Assembly (NCBI GenBank): GCA_900315395.1
Contig: OMZC01000117.1
Location: 1-45,319 of the forward strand
Direction: 5' to 3'
From: an uncultured Gammaproteobacteria bacterium
GTDB taxonomy: Bacteria; Pseudomonadota; Gammaproteobacteria; Enterobacterales; Succinivibrionaceae
DNA length: 45,319 bases
The notes below the pieces were generated by a model, which saw nothing but the letters and a program-made list of their open reading frames with translations, was not told the DNA's origin and did not search any database. Shown here piece after piece: positions 17,036-25,140 of the stretch (its first letter is position 1; each line of letters opens with the position of its first letter). Made by a program: the position numbers and the translations under genes.

Positions 17036-17538
17036 TGAGACACGTAATTTCCATTCTGATTGAAAATGAGGCTGGTGCTCTGTCACGTGTCGTAGGTTTG
17101 TTCTCACAGCGCGGTTATAACATCGACAGCTTAACCGTAGCTCCTACAGATGATGCAACCTTATCACGCTGTTCTATCCTAACCTCCGGAGATAAAAGTG
17201 AGGCTGAGCAAATCACAAAGCAGTTGCATAAGCTTGTTTGTGTATACCGTGTATCTGCTCTTTTAGATGAGGCAGAAGGCGGCATCGAGCGCGAAATGGT
17301 TTTAGTAAAGGTAAATACTCCAAACCGCAATGTAAGAGATGAGGTAAAAAGCCTTGCTGATATCTTCAGTGCTAGGATCATTGATGTTAATGCGGAGATC
17401 TTTACTTTAGAGTATGTCGGTAATTCAGATGATACTGATAACTTTATAAGTACAATCTGTAAGCTTGCTGAAGTGGTTGAGGTGGTACGCTCAGGTGTTC
17501 TTGGTATTGCCAAGGGTACTCATTATATGAAACCTTAA
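17035..17538 (+). CDS. ilvH: Acetolactate synthase small (regulatory) subunit, copy 2
   Basis: The 167-residue IlvH begins MRHVISILIENEAGALSRVV, with GYNIDSLTVAPTDD completing the ACT-domain half and VVEVVRSGVLGIAKG near the C-terminus. It has the same length as copy 1 and overlaps ilvI copy 2 by one base (TAATG), with GAGGAG upstream, so synthesis is coupled. Compared with copy 1 the second half is more divergent (ERE at 83-85 is kept, then VNTPNRNVRDEV), so the two subunits may differ in partner preference or inhibitor response. A strong terminator follows. Confidence 0.95.
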   Translation: MRHVISILIENEAGALSRVVGLFSQRGYNIDSLTVAPTDDATLSRCSILTSGDKSEAEQITKQLHKLVCVYRVSALLDEAEGGIEREMVLVKVNTPNRNVRDEVKSLADIFSARIIDVNAEIFTLEYVGNSDDTDNFISTICKLAEVVEVVRSGVLGIAKGTHYMKP

Positions 17539-17557
17539 CTGAGCAGACTGTCATCAT

Positions 17558-17590
17558 AAAGAAAGACCGGCTGTGTGCCGGTCTTTCTTT
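17558..17590. terminator. Bidirectional terminator between ilvH copy 2 and rmuC
   Basis: AAAGAAAGACCGGC (17558-17571), loop TGTGT, GCCGGTCTTTCTTT (17577-17590): a 14-bp perfect stem serving the converging genes. Confidence 0.9.
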
Positions 17591-17623
17591 ATCAGAAACT
17601 GAGCAAATTTTTAGAGGTTATAC

Positions 17624-19126
17624 TCAGTCTTCACTGTCAATTGTAAAACCTACAGCTCCTGCAGCGCTATTACTGCTCTCTTTTGTATCGCCATCAATAT
17701 CAATAACCTTGTCGTTATCAAGTGCCTTAAGCTCTCTTGATGAATTTGCATCAAATCTGTCTATCATTGATTTGAAGTTGCCTTTGCCTTTATAAAGCCT
17801 GTTCTCAAGCTCATCGACGCTGTCTCTTAATTTCTTTTCAGCAGAGGTTATTTTTTCACAAGAGTCGATGACGTTATTGAACTTTGCGTTAATCTTTTGA
17901 GCAAATGAAGCTAAATCCCTCATTCTGTCAGATTGCTCTGCTAATACCCATAAGTTGCCCACTACTCTTAGAGCAGGTAATAAAGTAGAAGGGGACACTA
18001 AAAAGATCTTGTTCTGTGCAGCTCTGTCATACAGAGATGAATCAGCGTACAGAGCGTCAGTAAGAGCGGCATCAACCGGTACAAACATAAACACAAAGCT
18101 TGGACAGTTAAGGGACTCATAGGAGCTGTAATCTTTTTTTATAAGCTCATTTAAATGAGAGTTTAATGAATCGATGTGAGCTTTCATAGCTGAACTCTTT
18201 TCAATCTCACTCTGAGAGTTGATAAATGAGGTATATGCTGTAAGAGAGCATTTTGCATCAATGATAAGGCAGTGGTTGTCAGGCAGTCTTACCACGGCGT
18301 CGGGTCTTCCTCTCTCTCCTAGGTTTCGGTCACCAGCGACTTCTCTTTCATATTCAATACCAGATCTTAAACCTGAGGCATTTAATACTCTCTCTAACTG
18401 CAGTTCTCCCCACATTCCCTGTGATTTGCCTCCAGAACGCAGAGCTTTGGCAAGCTCTTCGGCCTGTTTTGACAGTGTGGAATGTGATTCTTCTAAGATT
18501 TTTATTTCCTTTTGCAGTTCACCTGAGCGTCTTGCATTACTCTCCTGTGTCTGAGCAATATAGTTCTTGAAGTTAATGAGTTCTTCCTTTAATGGATTAA
18601 CTACCTGTGTAAAGTTCTCCTTTGAAGTCTTTGACAGATCTTCGGTTCCTGCCTTCACAAGGTTGTGCCCCATTACCTTTAGCTGTTCCTGCAGCTCTTT
18701 ATATGAAGTGTCAAAGCGCTTTTGCAGTTCCTGGTTCAGCACTCTGTTGGACTCAATATCCGAATGCAGTGACGCATTCATGGTATTGAGAGAATTTACT
18801 CTGGATACAGCATCGTCAAACTTTACCTTTAACTCAGACAGTTCGTTTGTAAGACGGGTGTTGTCAAAATCCAATCTGTCGCGTTCCGAGACAAGAGAGG
18901 TTCTCTCGGTATTTAAATCATTGAGCTTATCCTGCAGGGATTTTACATATTCACTGCTCTTTGTTAGTGCCTCTTGAGCCGAATGCAGGTTGGCAGCATC
19001 GGTCGCACTCTGTTCGGTAAGTTTTGAATTTTCTTTTGAAATTTCAGTAAATTTATAAATAAAAAAACAGAGCAGCAGTGCCAGCAACACCATCACAAGA
19101 TTTGTCAGAGTAAGTAGGTTTTCCAT
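17624..19126 (-). CDS. rmuC: DNA recombination protein RmuC
   Basis: The 500-residue protein has an N-terminal transmembrane helix (about residues 5-25), a long coiled-coil region (30-220) rich in Ser/Glu/Leu, and the RmuC nuclease-like domain at about 235-440. Family motifs include SQGMWGELQLERVLNASGLR, GRPDAVVRLPDNHCLIIDAK and FVFMFVPVDAAL. RmuC limits recombination between inverted repeats in E. coli and is thought to be a PD-(D/E)XK-like nuclease. A short acidic tail ends the protein. AGGG precedes the ATG by 7 bases. It is monocistronic. Confidence 0.9.
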   Translation of the reverse strand: MENLLTLTNLVMVLLALLLCFFIYKFTEISKENSKLTEQSATDAANLHSAQEALTKSSEYVKSLQDKLNDLNTERTSLVSERDRLDFDNTRLTNELSELKVKFDDAVSRVNSLNTMNASLHSDIESNRVLNQELQKRFDTSYKELQEQLKVMGHNLVKAGTEDLSKTSKENFTQVVNPLKEELINFKNYIAQTQESNARRSGELQKEIKILEESHSTLSKQAEELAKALRSGGKSQGMWGELQLERVLNASGLRSGIEYEREVAGDRNLGERGRPDAVVRLPDNHCLIIDAKCSLTAYTSFINSQSEIEKSSAMKAHIDSLNSHLNELIKKDYSSYESLNCPSFVFMFVPVDAALTDALYADSSLYDRAAQNKIFLVSPSTLLPALRVVGNLWVLAEQSDRMRDLASFAQKINAKFNNVIDSCEKITSAEKKLRDSVDELENRLYKGKGNFKSMIDRFDANSSRELKALDNDKVIDIDGDTKESSNSAAGAVGFTIDSED

Positions 19127-19225
19127 TGATAAGCCCTAATTTCCATAAAGACGAAAATATATCTCTTTGCACCAGCAAAATGATTCAAAAATCGAGTTTT
19201 CGGATTGAGAAGACTCTAAAGAGTA

Positions 19226-19669
19226 CTAATATCTTGTCTGAAGTTGTACTGTTGTAGGAAAAAGCTTGTTTAACATCTCATTTACCTTTTCCTGAGTGTT
19301 AATGAACTTTGTAAAGTTCAGACCGTTTGCTGCATGATATTTTGCAGTTCCCTTTAATTCGCCGTTTTCATAGTATTCATAGCTGATGTCACTTGTAAAG
19401 TTTGCAAGATCCCAGTGTGACTGAGACTGACAGGAGATAACTTTACTGCAGTCTGAAGTATTTGCGGCACTTACTTCTCTTACAGTAAAACCTTTGGCTG
19501 TCAAAGCTTTGATTGTGGAGCTGTAGGCTACTTTTCTGTCTGATACGTCTGGAATTATACAAATCTCATCAGTAGATAAATTTCCTGCAACTGGTGCAAT
19601 AGATGTGGATGAACATGCTGAAACCAGAACAGCAGACACAGACAGACAAATAAGAGATTTTGCTTTCAC
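19226..19669 (-). CDS. Small lipoprotein (possibly Sbal_3080-like)
   Basis: The GTG whose first base is 19669 is chosen because GAGGAA lies about 9 bases upstream and it gives a clean lipoprotein signal, MKAKSLICLSVSAVLVSAC, with lipobox VSAC at residues 16-19. The longer frame starts with TTG at 19717 and adds an unlikely N-terminus. The 147-residue precursor has a small mature domain with CIIPDVSDRKVAYSSTIKAL, an alpha/beta pattern, and GLNFTKFINTQEKVNEML near the end. That pattern resembles the Sbal_3080 family of outer-membrane lipoproteins, recalled from memory with low confidence. Function unknown. It lies about 100 bases downstream of the rmuC start, on the same strand as rmuC. Confidence 0.65.
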   Translation of the reverse strand: MKAKSLICLSVSAVLVSACSSTSIAPVAGNLSTDEICIIPDVSDRKVAYSSTIKALTAKGFTVREVSAANTSDCSKVISCQSQSHWDLANFTSDISYEYYENGELKGTAKYHAANGLNFTKFINTQEKVNEMLNKLFPTTVQLQTRY

Positions 19670-19863
19670 AGTTAAGTTCCTCAATAAGTTTTTTCGTGTA
19701 GTTTTATTATATAACAAAAACTATACAGATAGTTATTATATTGAAATAAATTCACAAAATATGATAAATGAAAAGGTGGTGAAGAAAACAGCTTTATCGT
19801 CAAGTTATGTTTTACGTAAGAACGGAATCAGAACAGTGAATTTTAAAACGTTTATAAGATAAG

Positions 19864-19886
19864 GCTCCAGCCATACTGACTGGAGC
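19864..19886 (-). terminator. Possible terminator of the 19907 lipoprotein gene
   Basis: GCTCCAG (19864-19870) pairs with CTGGAGC (19880-19886). On the minus strand only a weak U-rich tail (CTTATCTTAT) follows. Confidence 0.5.
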
Positions 19887-19906
19887 AAACAGGAAAGAAG
19901 TGGTGG

Positions 19907-20776
19907 TTATTTATCCTGACATAGCTCCAGGTTCTCTGGATCAATTTCTACAACACTTTTGTCGCTTTCCTTTTCAAACCTGAATTTACCATCTTTTGTA
20001 CCTTCAAGTATAAGTCCCGGCTCCTTAGTGTCGATTGTGCACATTCTCATCTTGCCGTTGACAGTGTTCTTTTTGATTAACTCCTGCTGCATCTGACCTA
20101 CCATGGCAAGCTGCTGTAAACCTGGATCGTTAAGAACTTCGCTGTTCAGACCATCTGAAGAAACAGACTGTCCGTTCTGGGCTTCAAGACTGGCTCTGGC
20201 TTCCTGTTTATTCTTTTCACGCTGTTTTGCTCTTTCCTCATCCATGACCTGCTGGATTTCGAGAAGCGTCTTGTCCTTGCCGTTAATCTCATTGAATTTT
20301 TTAAACCTTTCTCTTGCAAAAGTACAATGACCAAACGGCAGTTTCTCTTCAGTTAAGATAGTGGCGGTATGCATTTGTACGTCAGTATGATTCCTAAATG
20401 GCAGGTCTGTTAAGTCAACATTTTCTGGTGCAATCAAGGTGAACACGTTAAAGTTATCATCCTGAGCAAAGTACATAGCCATATTGCAGTCCTCGTCAAG
20501 AAAATAGTAGACAGACAAAACTCCCATGCTCTTAGCATAGGATTCATCTTTTCTTGTTCCTAGAGTTAATCTGTTATCAAGAGCTGCGTTAATCTTTGCA
20601 TATGGAACACCATAAAGACTGTCTCCATAGTTGTTGATCATATAGTCAAGATCTTTGTCACCAGATATACCGATTGAACTGAGTGTACCGTGAACGGCAC
20701 TCTGACCCACTTTTATAAAACCGTTGTACACGGAACAGCCTGTAGCAAGAGACAGACATAATGAGGCTACACACAT
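19907..20776 (-). CDS. Lipoprotein of unknown function with disrupted start
   Basis: From the ATG at 20776 the product is 289 residues and opens MCVASLCLSLATGCSVY, a hydrophobic stretch with lipobox ATGC but no basic n-region. Eight codons upstream, in frame, an ATG (20800-20798) is followed at once by TAA, then AAA AAA GCT TTA AAG GTA. Without that TAA the protein would begin with a textbook lipoprotein signal (MKKALKVMCV...). The AAAGG before the current ATG is only 2 bases away, too close to be a normal Shine-Dalgarno. The mature part has a helical Lys/Glu/Gln-rich segment (about 175-230) and a C-terminal strand-rich tail. No family recognised. Confidence 0.55.
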   Translation of the reverse strand: MCVASLCLSLATGCSVYNGFIKVGQSAVHGTLSSIGISGDKDLDYMINNYGDSLYGVPYAKINAALDNRLTLGTRKDESYAKSMGVLSVYYFLDEDCNMAMYFAQDDNFNVFTLIAPENVDLTDLPFRNHTDVQMHTATILTEEKLPFGHCTFARERFKKFNEINGKDKTLLEIQQVMDEERAKQREKNKQEARASLEAQNGQSVSSDGLNSEVLNDPGLQQLAMVGQMQQELIKKNTVNGKMRMCTIDTKEPGLILEGTKDGKFRFEKESDKSVVEIDPENLELCQDK

Positions 20777-20899
20777 TACCTTTAAAGCTTTTTTTTACAT
20801 GTTTTTTTCTCTTTGAATTTTTTGTTAGCTGTATCTGAAGATTTATGATTTCAGAGCGTATTTATTTTACAGGAAAAGCAAAATGAACGATTTCTTAAG

Positions 20900-21034
20900 A
20901 TGATAAATTTCAAATCGATGTCAGAAAATGTGTGGCAGTCCAGAAGTATTCAGCTTCACTCAGATTTAAGTTGGTCAATATATAAAGAGCATCTGAATTT
21001 AGACAGAATATATTCTTCTTATGAAGTGGAGTGA
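20900..21034 (+). CDS. Possible small ORF, 44 residues, followed by a terminator
   Basis: ATG at 20900 opens a 44-codon frame starting MINFKSMSENVWQSRSIQL and ending YSSYEVE. It is charged, with no transmembrane segment, and I do not recognise it. The Shine-Dalgarno is weak; an overlapping ATG at 20883 has a better one (AGGAAA) but stops after six codons. A rightward terminator-like hairpin follows 40 bases later, which is unexpected unless something is transcribed rightwards here. It could be a small gene or the remains of one. Confidence 0.3.
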   Translation: MINFKSMSENVWQSRSIQLHSDLSWSIYKEHLNLDRIYSSYEVE

Positions 21035-21071
21035 GATGATCTGAAAAGTTCTGATGAGGAGCTGTTATAAA

Positions 21072-21101
21072 GCCCGTTCATGGTCGTGAACGGACTTTTT
21101 A
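21072..21101 (+). terminator. Rightward terminator-like hairpin
   Basis: CCGTTCA (21074-21080), loop TGGTCG, TGAACGG (21087-21093), then ACTTTTTA. The T-run is on the plus strand, although both flanking large genes run leftwards; it also could serve the chemoreceptor gene weakly (GCTTTATA on the minus strand). Confidence 0.65.
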
Positions 21102-21157
21102 TACTCGGATTTGTGTGTCATAAAACTCTGCAAATCCGTAGAATGAGTTTATTACTG

Positions 21158-22768
21158 TCAGATCCTGAATTTACCGACAGTATTGTTTATTCTGACAGTG
21201 ATGTTACTGAAGGTTGAAGAACATGATTCAACATTATGGGCTGTATCTGCCATATCCTTTGTAATTTCCTTGATTGACTGCAGATTTGATGACATTTCCT
21301 TGGAGGTGCTTGACTGCTGTTCGGTTGCAGTGGCAATTTGAGTTATTTCCATGTTGACATCACCTATCTTGGAAGTCATCTGTGTAAGAGTATTTTGCAG
21401 CTGTTCGGCATCTTCAGCAATCTTAACCATTTTCTCCACGGTCTGAGTGATGGATTCATTGGCTTTATTCACACCGTCAGATACAGTTGTAATCATAGAT
21501 GAAATCTGTTTTGTAGCTGATGCTGATCTTACAGCCAGAGCTCTGACTTCATCGGCCACGACAGCAAATCCCTTTCCGTATTCTCCTGCACGGGCAGCTT
21601 CAATAGCAGCATTGAGTGCCAGAAGATTGGTTTGAGATGCAATATCGTCGATGGTTGTAATAATGGTGTTGATTTCCTGTGTCTTTTTATCAAGAGCAAG
21701 AATCAGCTGGGCATCCTCTTTTGTCTTTTGTGAATGGGATCTTATCTCATTGACCGTGTTCTCAACTGACAGCATACCATCGTGAGCCATAGCCATGCTC
21801 TGCTCTGAGCTTGCAGCTGCAAGATTACAGTTGGAGGAGATTTCCTGAGATGTTGCAGCCATCTCCTCGGATGCAGATGAAACAGAAATCAGTTTATCAA
21901 GAACATTGCTTGCCTTGGTATCTATGTCTTCTGATATCCTGGTCATTTCAGAAGATGATGTTCCAAGGACGGAAGCGTCAGAACTCATTTCCCCGATTAT
22001 TTTCTGCAGACTTTCACGCATATGGTTAAGATTCTTTCTTAGTTTTCCAAGTTCATCAGAGCCTAAATATCCCACTTCCTGTGTAAGATTTCCGTCACTG
22101 AATCTGTCGGATGCTTCTGCAAGAATGCGTATTCTTGAAGTGATTGATTTTGAAAGTTTGATAAAGAAGAAAGCATTTAAAACAAGTACAAGCAGCAGAA
22201 ATACAATTGTAACTGTAGGTTTTACGTCTGAGCTTAAATTTTCTGATGACTGTTTTGAATATTCTTCAAGCTTCTTTTCAAGTGTGGCTGTATGTTTATC
22301 AAAACTGTTTCCGATAGGAACCAGTTTGTCACGGATCACAGCTGTAGCCTCTGGAACTTTTCCCTGAGTGCAGAGTGCTGTAAGTTCATTTTTAACTACA
22401 GAGTCGTAATCTGACAGATCCTTTAACAGAGTCTGGGTTTCTTCTTTAGTAAAGACAACGTTTAACGCATTTACAGTATCAGTAATGCTGCCGTAGTCTT
22501 TAGCGTATTTTTCCTTCAGTGCAGAGACATCACCATTTTTGGCAGTAGGCATTTTGATGGCAGAGATTCTCAGTTCCTTAAACAGTCCCGCAAGCACTCC
22601 TAACTCATTGACAGAAGGAATAATCTCATTTACTACAATGTCTGATGAATGACTTGCCTTAACAGCTTTGTAGGTTGATATCATTCCTGCAAGTAAAAGT
22701 AGGAAAAAACTGACAGAAAGTATAAAAGTAAATTTTCCTTTTATGGACAGTTTTTCAAAAAGAATCAT
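21158..22768 (-). CDS. Methyl-accepting chemotaxis protein
   Basis: The 536-residue chemoreceptor has a signal-anchor helix (about 10-30), a periplasmic four-helix-bundle-like sensor (30-185), a second transmembrane helix (about 186-208), a HAMP domain (about 209-262), and a cytoplasmic coiled coil. The conserved hairpin tip is [20 protein letters not shown] followed by [20 protein letters not shown]. It senses a periplasmic ligand and signals through CheW/CheA. There is no C-terminal CheR-binding pentapeptide. No other chemotaxis gene is in the window. A candidate -10 TATAAT lies on the minus strand at 22845-22840, about 72 bases before the start. Confidence 0.92.
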   Translation of the reverse strand: MILFEKLSIKGKFTFILSVSFFLLLLAGMISTYKAVKASHSSDIVVNEIIPSVNELGVLAGLFKELRISAIKMPTAKNGDVSALKEKYAKDYGSITDTVNALNVVFTKEETQTLLKDLSDYDSVVKNELTALCTQGKVPEATAVIRDKLVPIGNSFDKHTATLEKKLEEYSKQSSENLSSDVKPTVTIVFLLLVLVLNAFFFIKLSKSITSRIRILAEASDRFSDGNLTQEVGYLGSDELGKLRKNLNHMRESLQKIIGEMSSDASVLGTSSSEMTRISEDIDTKASNVLDKLISVSSASEEMAATSQEISSNCNLAAASSEQSMAMAHDGMLSVENTVNEIRSHSQKTKEDAQLILALDKKTQEINTIITTIDDIASQTNLLALNAAIEAARAGEYGKGFAVVADEVRALAVRSASATKQISSMITTVSDGVNKANESITQTVEKMVKIAEDAEQLQNTLTQMTSKIGDVNMEITQIATATEQQSSTSKEMSSNLQSIKEITKDMADTAHNVESCSSTFSNITVRINNTVGKFRI

Positions 22769-22901
22769 GTTTTTTTTCCCGAGTATATCGAATTTTTTGT
22801 AATATCGTTATGCAGTGTCAGATTTCACCACAACATAAAATTATACACATATGACTAATAAAATAAACTTAATGTTTAGAAAAATTCCCATTAGGTCACA
22901 T

Positions 22902-22967
22902 TTACCGTATCAGAATTGTAATATTTTGTGAAAATTATAATTTGGGCTTTTTGAACTGATACGGAAA
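22902..22967. repeat. Inverted repeat around an AT-rich core
   Basis: CCGTATCAG (22905-22913) and CTGATACGG (22956-22964) are exact reverse complements. With one mismatch the arms extend outward to TTTACCGTATCAG and CTGATACGGAAAA. The 42-base core holds a further imperfect palindrome (AATTGTAAT/AATTATAATT). Confidence 0.7.
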
Positions 22968-23232
22968 ATAATACTGGTTTTAAGCTGTACAGGGAAAACT
23001 GCATGAAGGAATTTTTTTTCTGAAAGTGAATATACTGATTCTGACAATTAGATTAGATTGTGAATCTGTGCTTTTAGAATATGTAACAGGTATAAAAAAG
23101 TCAGAATTTTTATTTGTCTCCCAAAATATTACTACAAAAAAATATGATTTAACATATTGTATTATAAAGAATTTGTATTAGTAACTGTAAAACATGTTTT
23201 TACACCTTTGCATTCAACAATACAAAGGTTAC

Positions 23233-23263
23233 AAAAAAGGTCCAGTCACAGGACTGAACCTTT
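23233..23263 (-). terminator. Terminator of the double-DUF805 gene
   Basis: AAGGTCCAGTC (23237-23247), loop ACAG, GACTGAACCTT (23252-23262): one mismatch. On the minus strand it is followed by TTTTTTGT. Confidence 0.85.
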
Positions 23264-23307
23264 GTATAAGGATTTTAACAATGCTGTTTTTTTTCAGGAT
23301 CGTCTGA

Positions 23308-24288
23308 CTATTCACCATCAGTTCTGGAGATAACAGCTGTTTTAGCATCGGTCTCATCAGGTACAGGCCCGAATCTGTTTTCGGTCTCATCACCTTTTCT
23401 AATGGTAAGAATGAAATAAAAGATCCATCCTGCAAGAGTAATAATTACTCCCAGGAAGATCATTAAACCTAATGCTGCATATGATGAATATGGATTTGAG
23501 ACAACATTTGAGTATGCACTTGCAATCATAATTACAGAAATTATCAGAGCTGCATAAGGGATTAAAACAAAGAAGCCTGATTTGTTAATATCGTGCATAC
23601 GGCGAACTGCTACAGCAATATTAGGAATGATCACAGCCAGCGATACAATAATGGAGACAGCTGTTCCCAGGAAAGGGATTACATTTAAGAAACTGATTAA
23701 AGATGCATAGATAAACACAAAGAAATAGGTTGGCCACCAGAACTCAGCACGGCCTGCACGTCCACTGAAGTTAAGATAGTTCTTTATGTAAACCTTTTTC
23801 ATGGCATCTAAAAATTCAAGCTTTAAAGGTGCAGGCAGATTTTCAGCCTTTCCGTAAGCAGATGCAGGATCAGATGGAAGCACTACAAGGTAGGCTATAT
23901 ATGCGTTGAAAAGGGCACTTAAAGCACCTAAAAACTGTGAAAAACTCAAAAGTCCAACACTGAATGAAGAATAGCCAATACCAGCAATTACAAGTGCCAC
24001 AATACCAAGCCCAAAAGGTACCAGAATGTACCAGGCAGGCTTACCCACATCATGCAGACGTCTAGCACTTACTGCAAGAAGTGGAAGAATTACTGCAAGA
24101 GTGTAAAGCACAAAAATAATTGTTCCCAAAACTGGAACAATTAAAAGTATGCCTGCGATTATGAACAGGAAAAGAATGCTTACCAGTACAGAAAAGTACT
24201 CTGTTCTTGTAGCTTTGCCGCTGAAGTTGACATAGTTGTTTTTAACTGAATTCAATGCCAGCTTGAAATATGAAATTAAGGTTTCCAT
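23308..24288 (-). CDS. Membrane protein with two tandem DUF805 domains
   Basis: The 326-residue protein contains two copies of the DUF805 fold. The first starts NYVNFSGKATRTEYFSVL (about residue 15) and has the ARRLHDVGKPAW signature; the second starts NYLNFSGRAGRAEFWWPT (about 172) and has VRRMHDINKSGF. Each has about three to four transmembrane segments; a C-terminal GDETENRFGP motif matches the usual end of single DUF805 proteins. Function of the family is unknown. It is followed on the same strand by nothing close and preceded, about 200 bases upstream, by a single-domain DUF805 gene, so the pair likely arose by duplication. Confidence 0.85.
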   Translation of the reverse strand: METLISYFKLALNSVKNNYVNFSGKATRTEYFSVLVSILFLFIIAGILLIVPVLGTIIFVLYTLAVILPLLAVSARRLHDVGKPAWYILVPFGLGIVALVIAGIGYSSFSVGLLSFSQFLGALSALFNAYIAYLVVLPSDPASAYGKAENLPAPLKLEFLDAMKKVYIKNYLNFSGRAGRAEFWWPTYFFVFIYASLISFLNVIPFLGTAVSIIVSLAVIIPNIAVAVRRMHDINKSGFFVLIPYAALIISVIMIASAYSNVVSNPYSSYAALGLMIFLGVIITLAGWIFYFILTIRKGDETENRFGPVPDETDAKTAVISRTDGE

Positions 24289-24414
24289 GAGGTTGTCCTT
24301 GTTAACATTTGATCATCTGTTGCTCTATCATTAAAAGCACAGTGAAAATGCGATTATACATTCTCATGTGGGCAGGTAAACTTTAAAACGCTTAAAAAAG
24401 CTGACCATAGTATG

Positions 24415-24453
24415 AACCCCATTATTGATCACATGATTGATAATTGGGTTTTT
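24415..24453 (+). repeat. Near-perfect long palindrome
   Basis: A 17-position arm at 24415-24431 pairs with 24434-24450: 14 Watson-Crick pairs, two G-T pairs and one mismatch, followed by TTT on the plus strand. It lies between the two DUF805 genes. It is terminator-like in the rightward direction, though no rightward gene is upstream. A rightward ATG at 24457 opens a 28-codon frame, beginning MKLTYEERLLVIQAV, that runs antisense into the DUF805 gene. Confidence 0.6.
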
Positions 24454-24487
24454 GTTATGAAATTAACTTATGAAGAAAGACTTCTAG

Positions 24488-24880
24488 TTATTCAGGCTGT
24501 GGACCAAAACGGTTATCTCCAGGAGTACCTGCCTGACAGATAAATACAATGTAAACAATCCATGAGATGAAGTTTACGAATGGAATCATACCTAACAGCC
24601 AGAATACCAGAACCAACCAGCCTGATCTGTTGGTGTCGTGCAGTCTTCTGATACCTGCTGTGAATGATGCAATTGAACCTACAATAACGTAAAGAGTAAA
24701 TATAATTCCAATAATTAAAGCTAAAGTAGAATCTGCTCCTAAAGCTGCAACAATGAGTCCAACGATTAAACCGATAACGAAAAATGACAGCTGAAACCAC
24801 CAGAACTCAGAGCGTGATGCTCTGCCTGAAATGGTAAGAGTCTTTTTAAGACAGGTTTTAACTGAATCTAAAAATGTCAT
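24488..24880 (-). CDS. DUF805 family membrane protein
   Basis: The 130-residue protein is a single DUF805 unit: LTISGRASRSEFWWFQLSFF at about residues 15-34, transmembrane helices near 31-50, 55-75 and 95-118, the IRRLHDTNRSGW signature near 77-88, and C-terminal GDNRFGPQPE. This resembles E. coli YhaH/YhaI-type inner-membrane proteins of unknown function. It lies upstream of the two-domain DUF805 gene on the same strand with a 199-base gap that contains a long palindrome. Confidence 0.88.
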   Translation of the reverse strand: MTFLDSVKTCLKKTLTISGRASRSEFWWFQLSFFVIGLIVGLIVAALGADSTLALIIGIIFTLYVIVGSIASFTAGIRRLHDTNRSGWLVLVFWLLGMIPFVNFISWIVYIVFICQAGTPGDNRFGPQPE

Positions 24881-25080
24881 ATTGACCTCTGTAAAAAAGT
24901 AGTAAATATAAAAAATGGCTTACAAGCCCAAGTTTTACCATCATATCCGAATGTCTGTGTTATTTGAATTTTATGCGTTTTATGTTCAAATATTGTGCAA
25001 TATAATGTACAGCAACTGTTAAGGTTTGTTAAAGAATGAAATCTTCAGAAATGAGCATTTTCAGCTTTCATTAAAAATAC

Positions 25081-25105
25081 AAAAGCCTGCTTGAAGCAGG
25101 CTTTT
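25081..25105. terminator. Terminator downstream of ppk
   Basis: AAAAGCCTGC (25081-25090), loop TTGAA, GCAGGCTTTT (25096-25105). The symmetrical A/T ends allow termination in both directions. Confidence 0.88.
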
Positions 25106-25140
25106 ACAGTTAAACTTATTTATCAACAGAGATTTGACTG

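Larger units (their letters stand above)
20777..21157. other. Intergenic region with hairpins and one small ORF
   Basis: This 381-base gap between two leftward genes contains the displaced lipoprotein start (20795-20800), a 44-codon rightward ORF (20900-21034), a rightward terminator-like hairpin (21072-21101), and an inverted repeat CGGATTTG (21106-21113) / CAAATCCG (21131-21138) just beyond the 3' end of the chemoreceptor gene. Confidence 0.6.
22769..23307. other. 539-base AT-rich intergenic region
   Basis: I see no gene. It contains a minus-strand TATAAT for the chemoreceptor gene (22845-22840), a long inverted repeat (22902-22967), a second inverted repeat ACCTTTG (23204-23210) / CAAAGGT (23223-23229), and the terminator of the DUF805 gene (23233-23263). 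The rest is AT-rich with no coding signal. Confidence 0.6.

Noticed and set aside
18219-18977. Rightward ORFs of 111 and 136 codons within rmuC
   Set aside because: They are antisense to a complete rmuC with conserved motifs and have Ser/Cys-rich shadow composition.
19605-19862. Rightward 85-codon ORF over the lipoprotein promoter
   Set aside because: It starts inside the antisense of the lipoprotein signal peptide, has no Shine-Dalgarno and shows no recognisable sequence.
21447-22367. Rightward ORFs within the chemoreceptor gene
   Set aside because: They are antisense to the conserved signalling domain and coiled coil.
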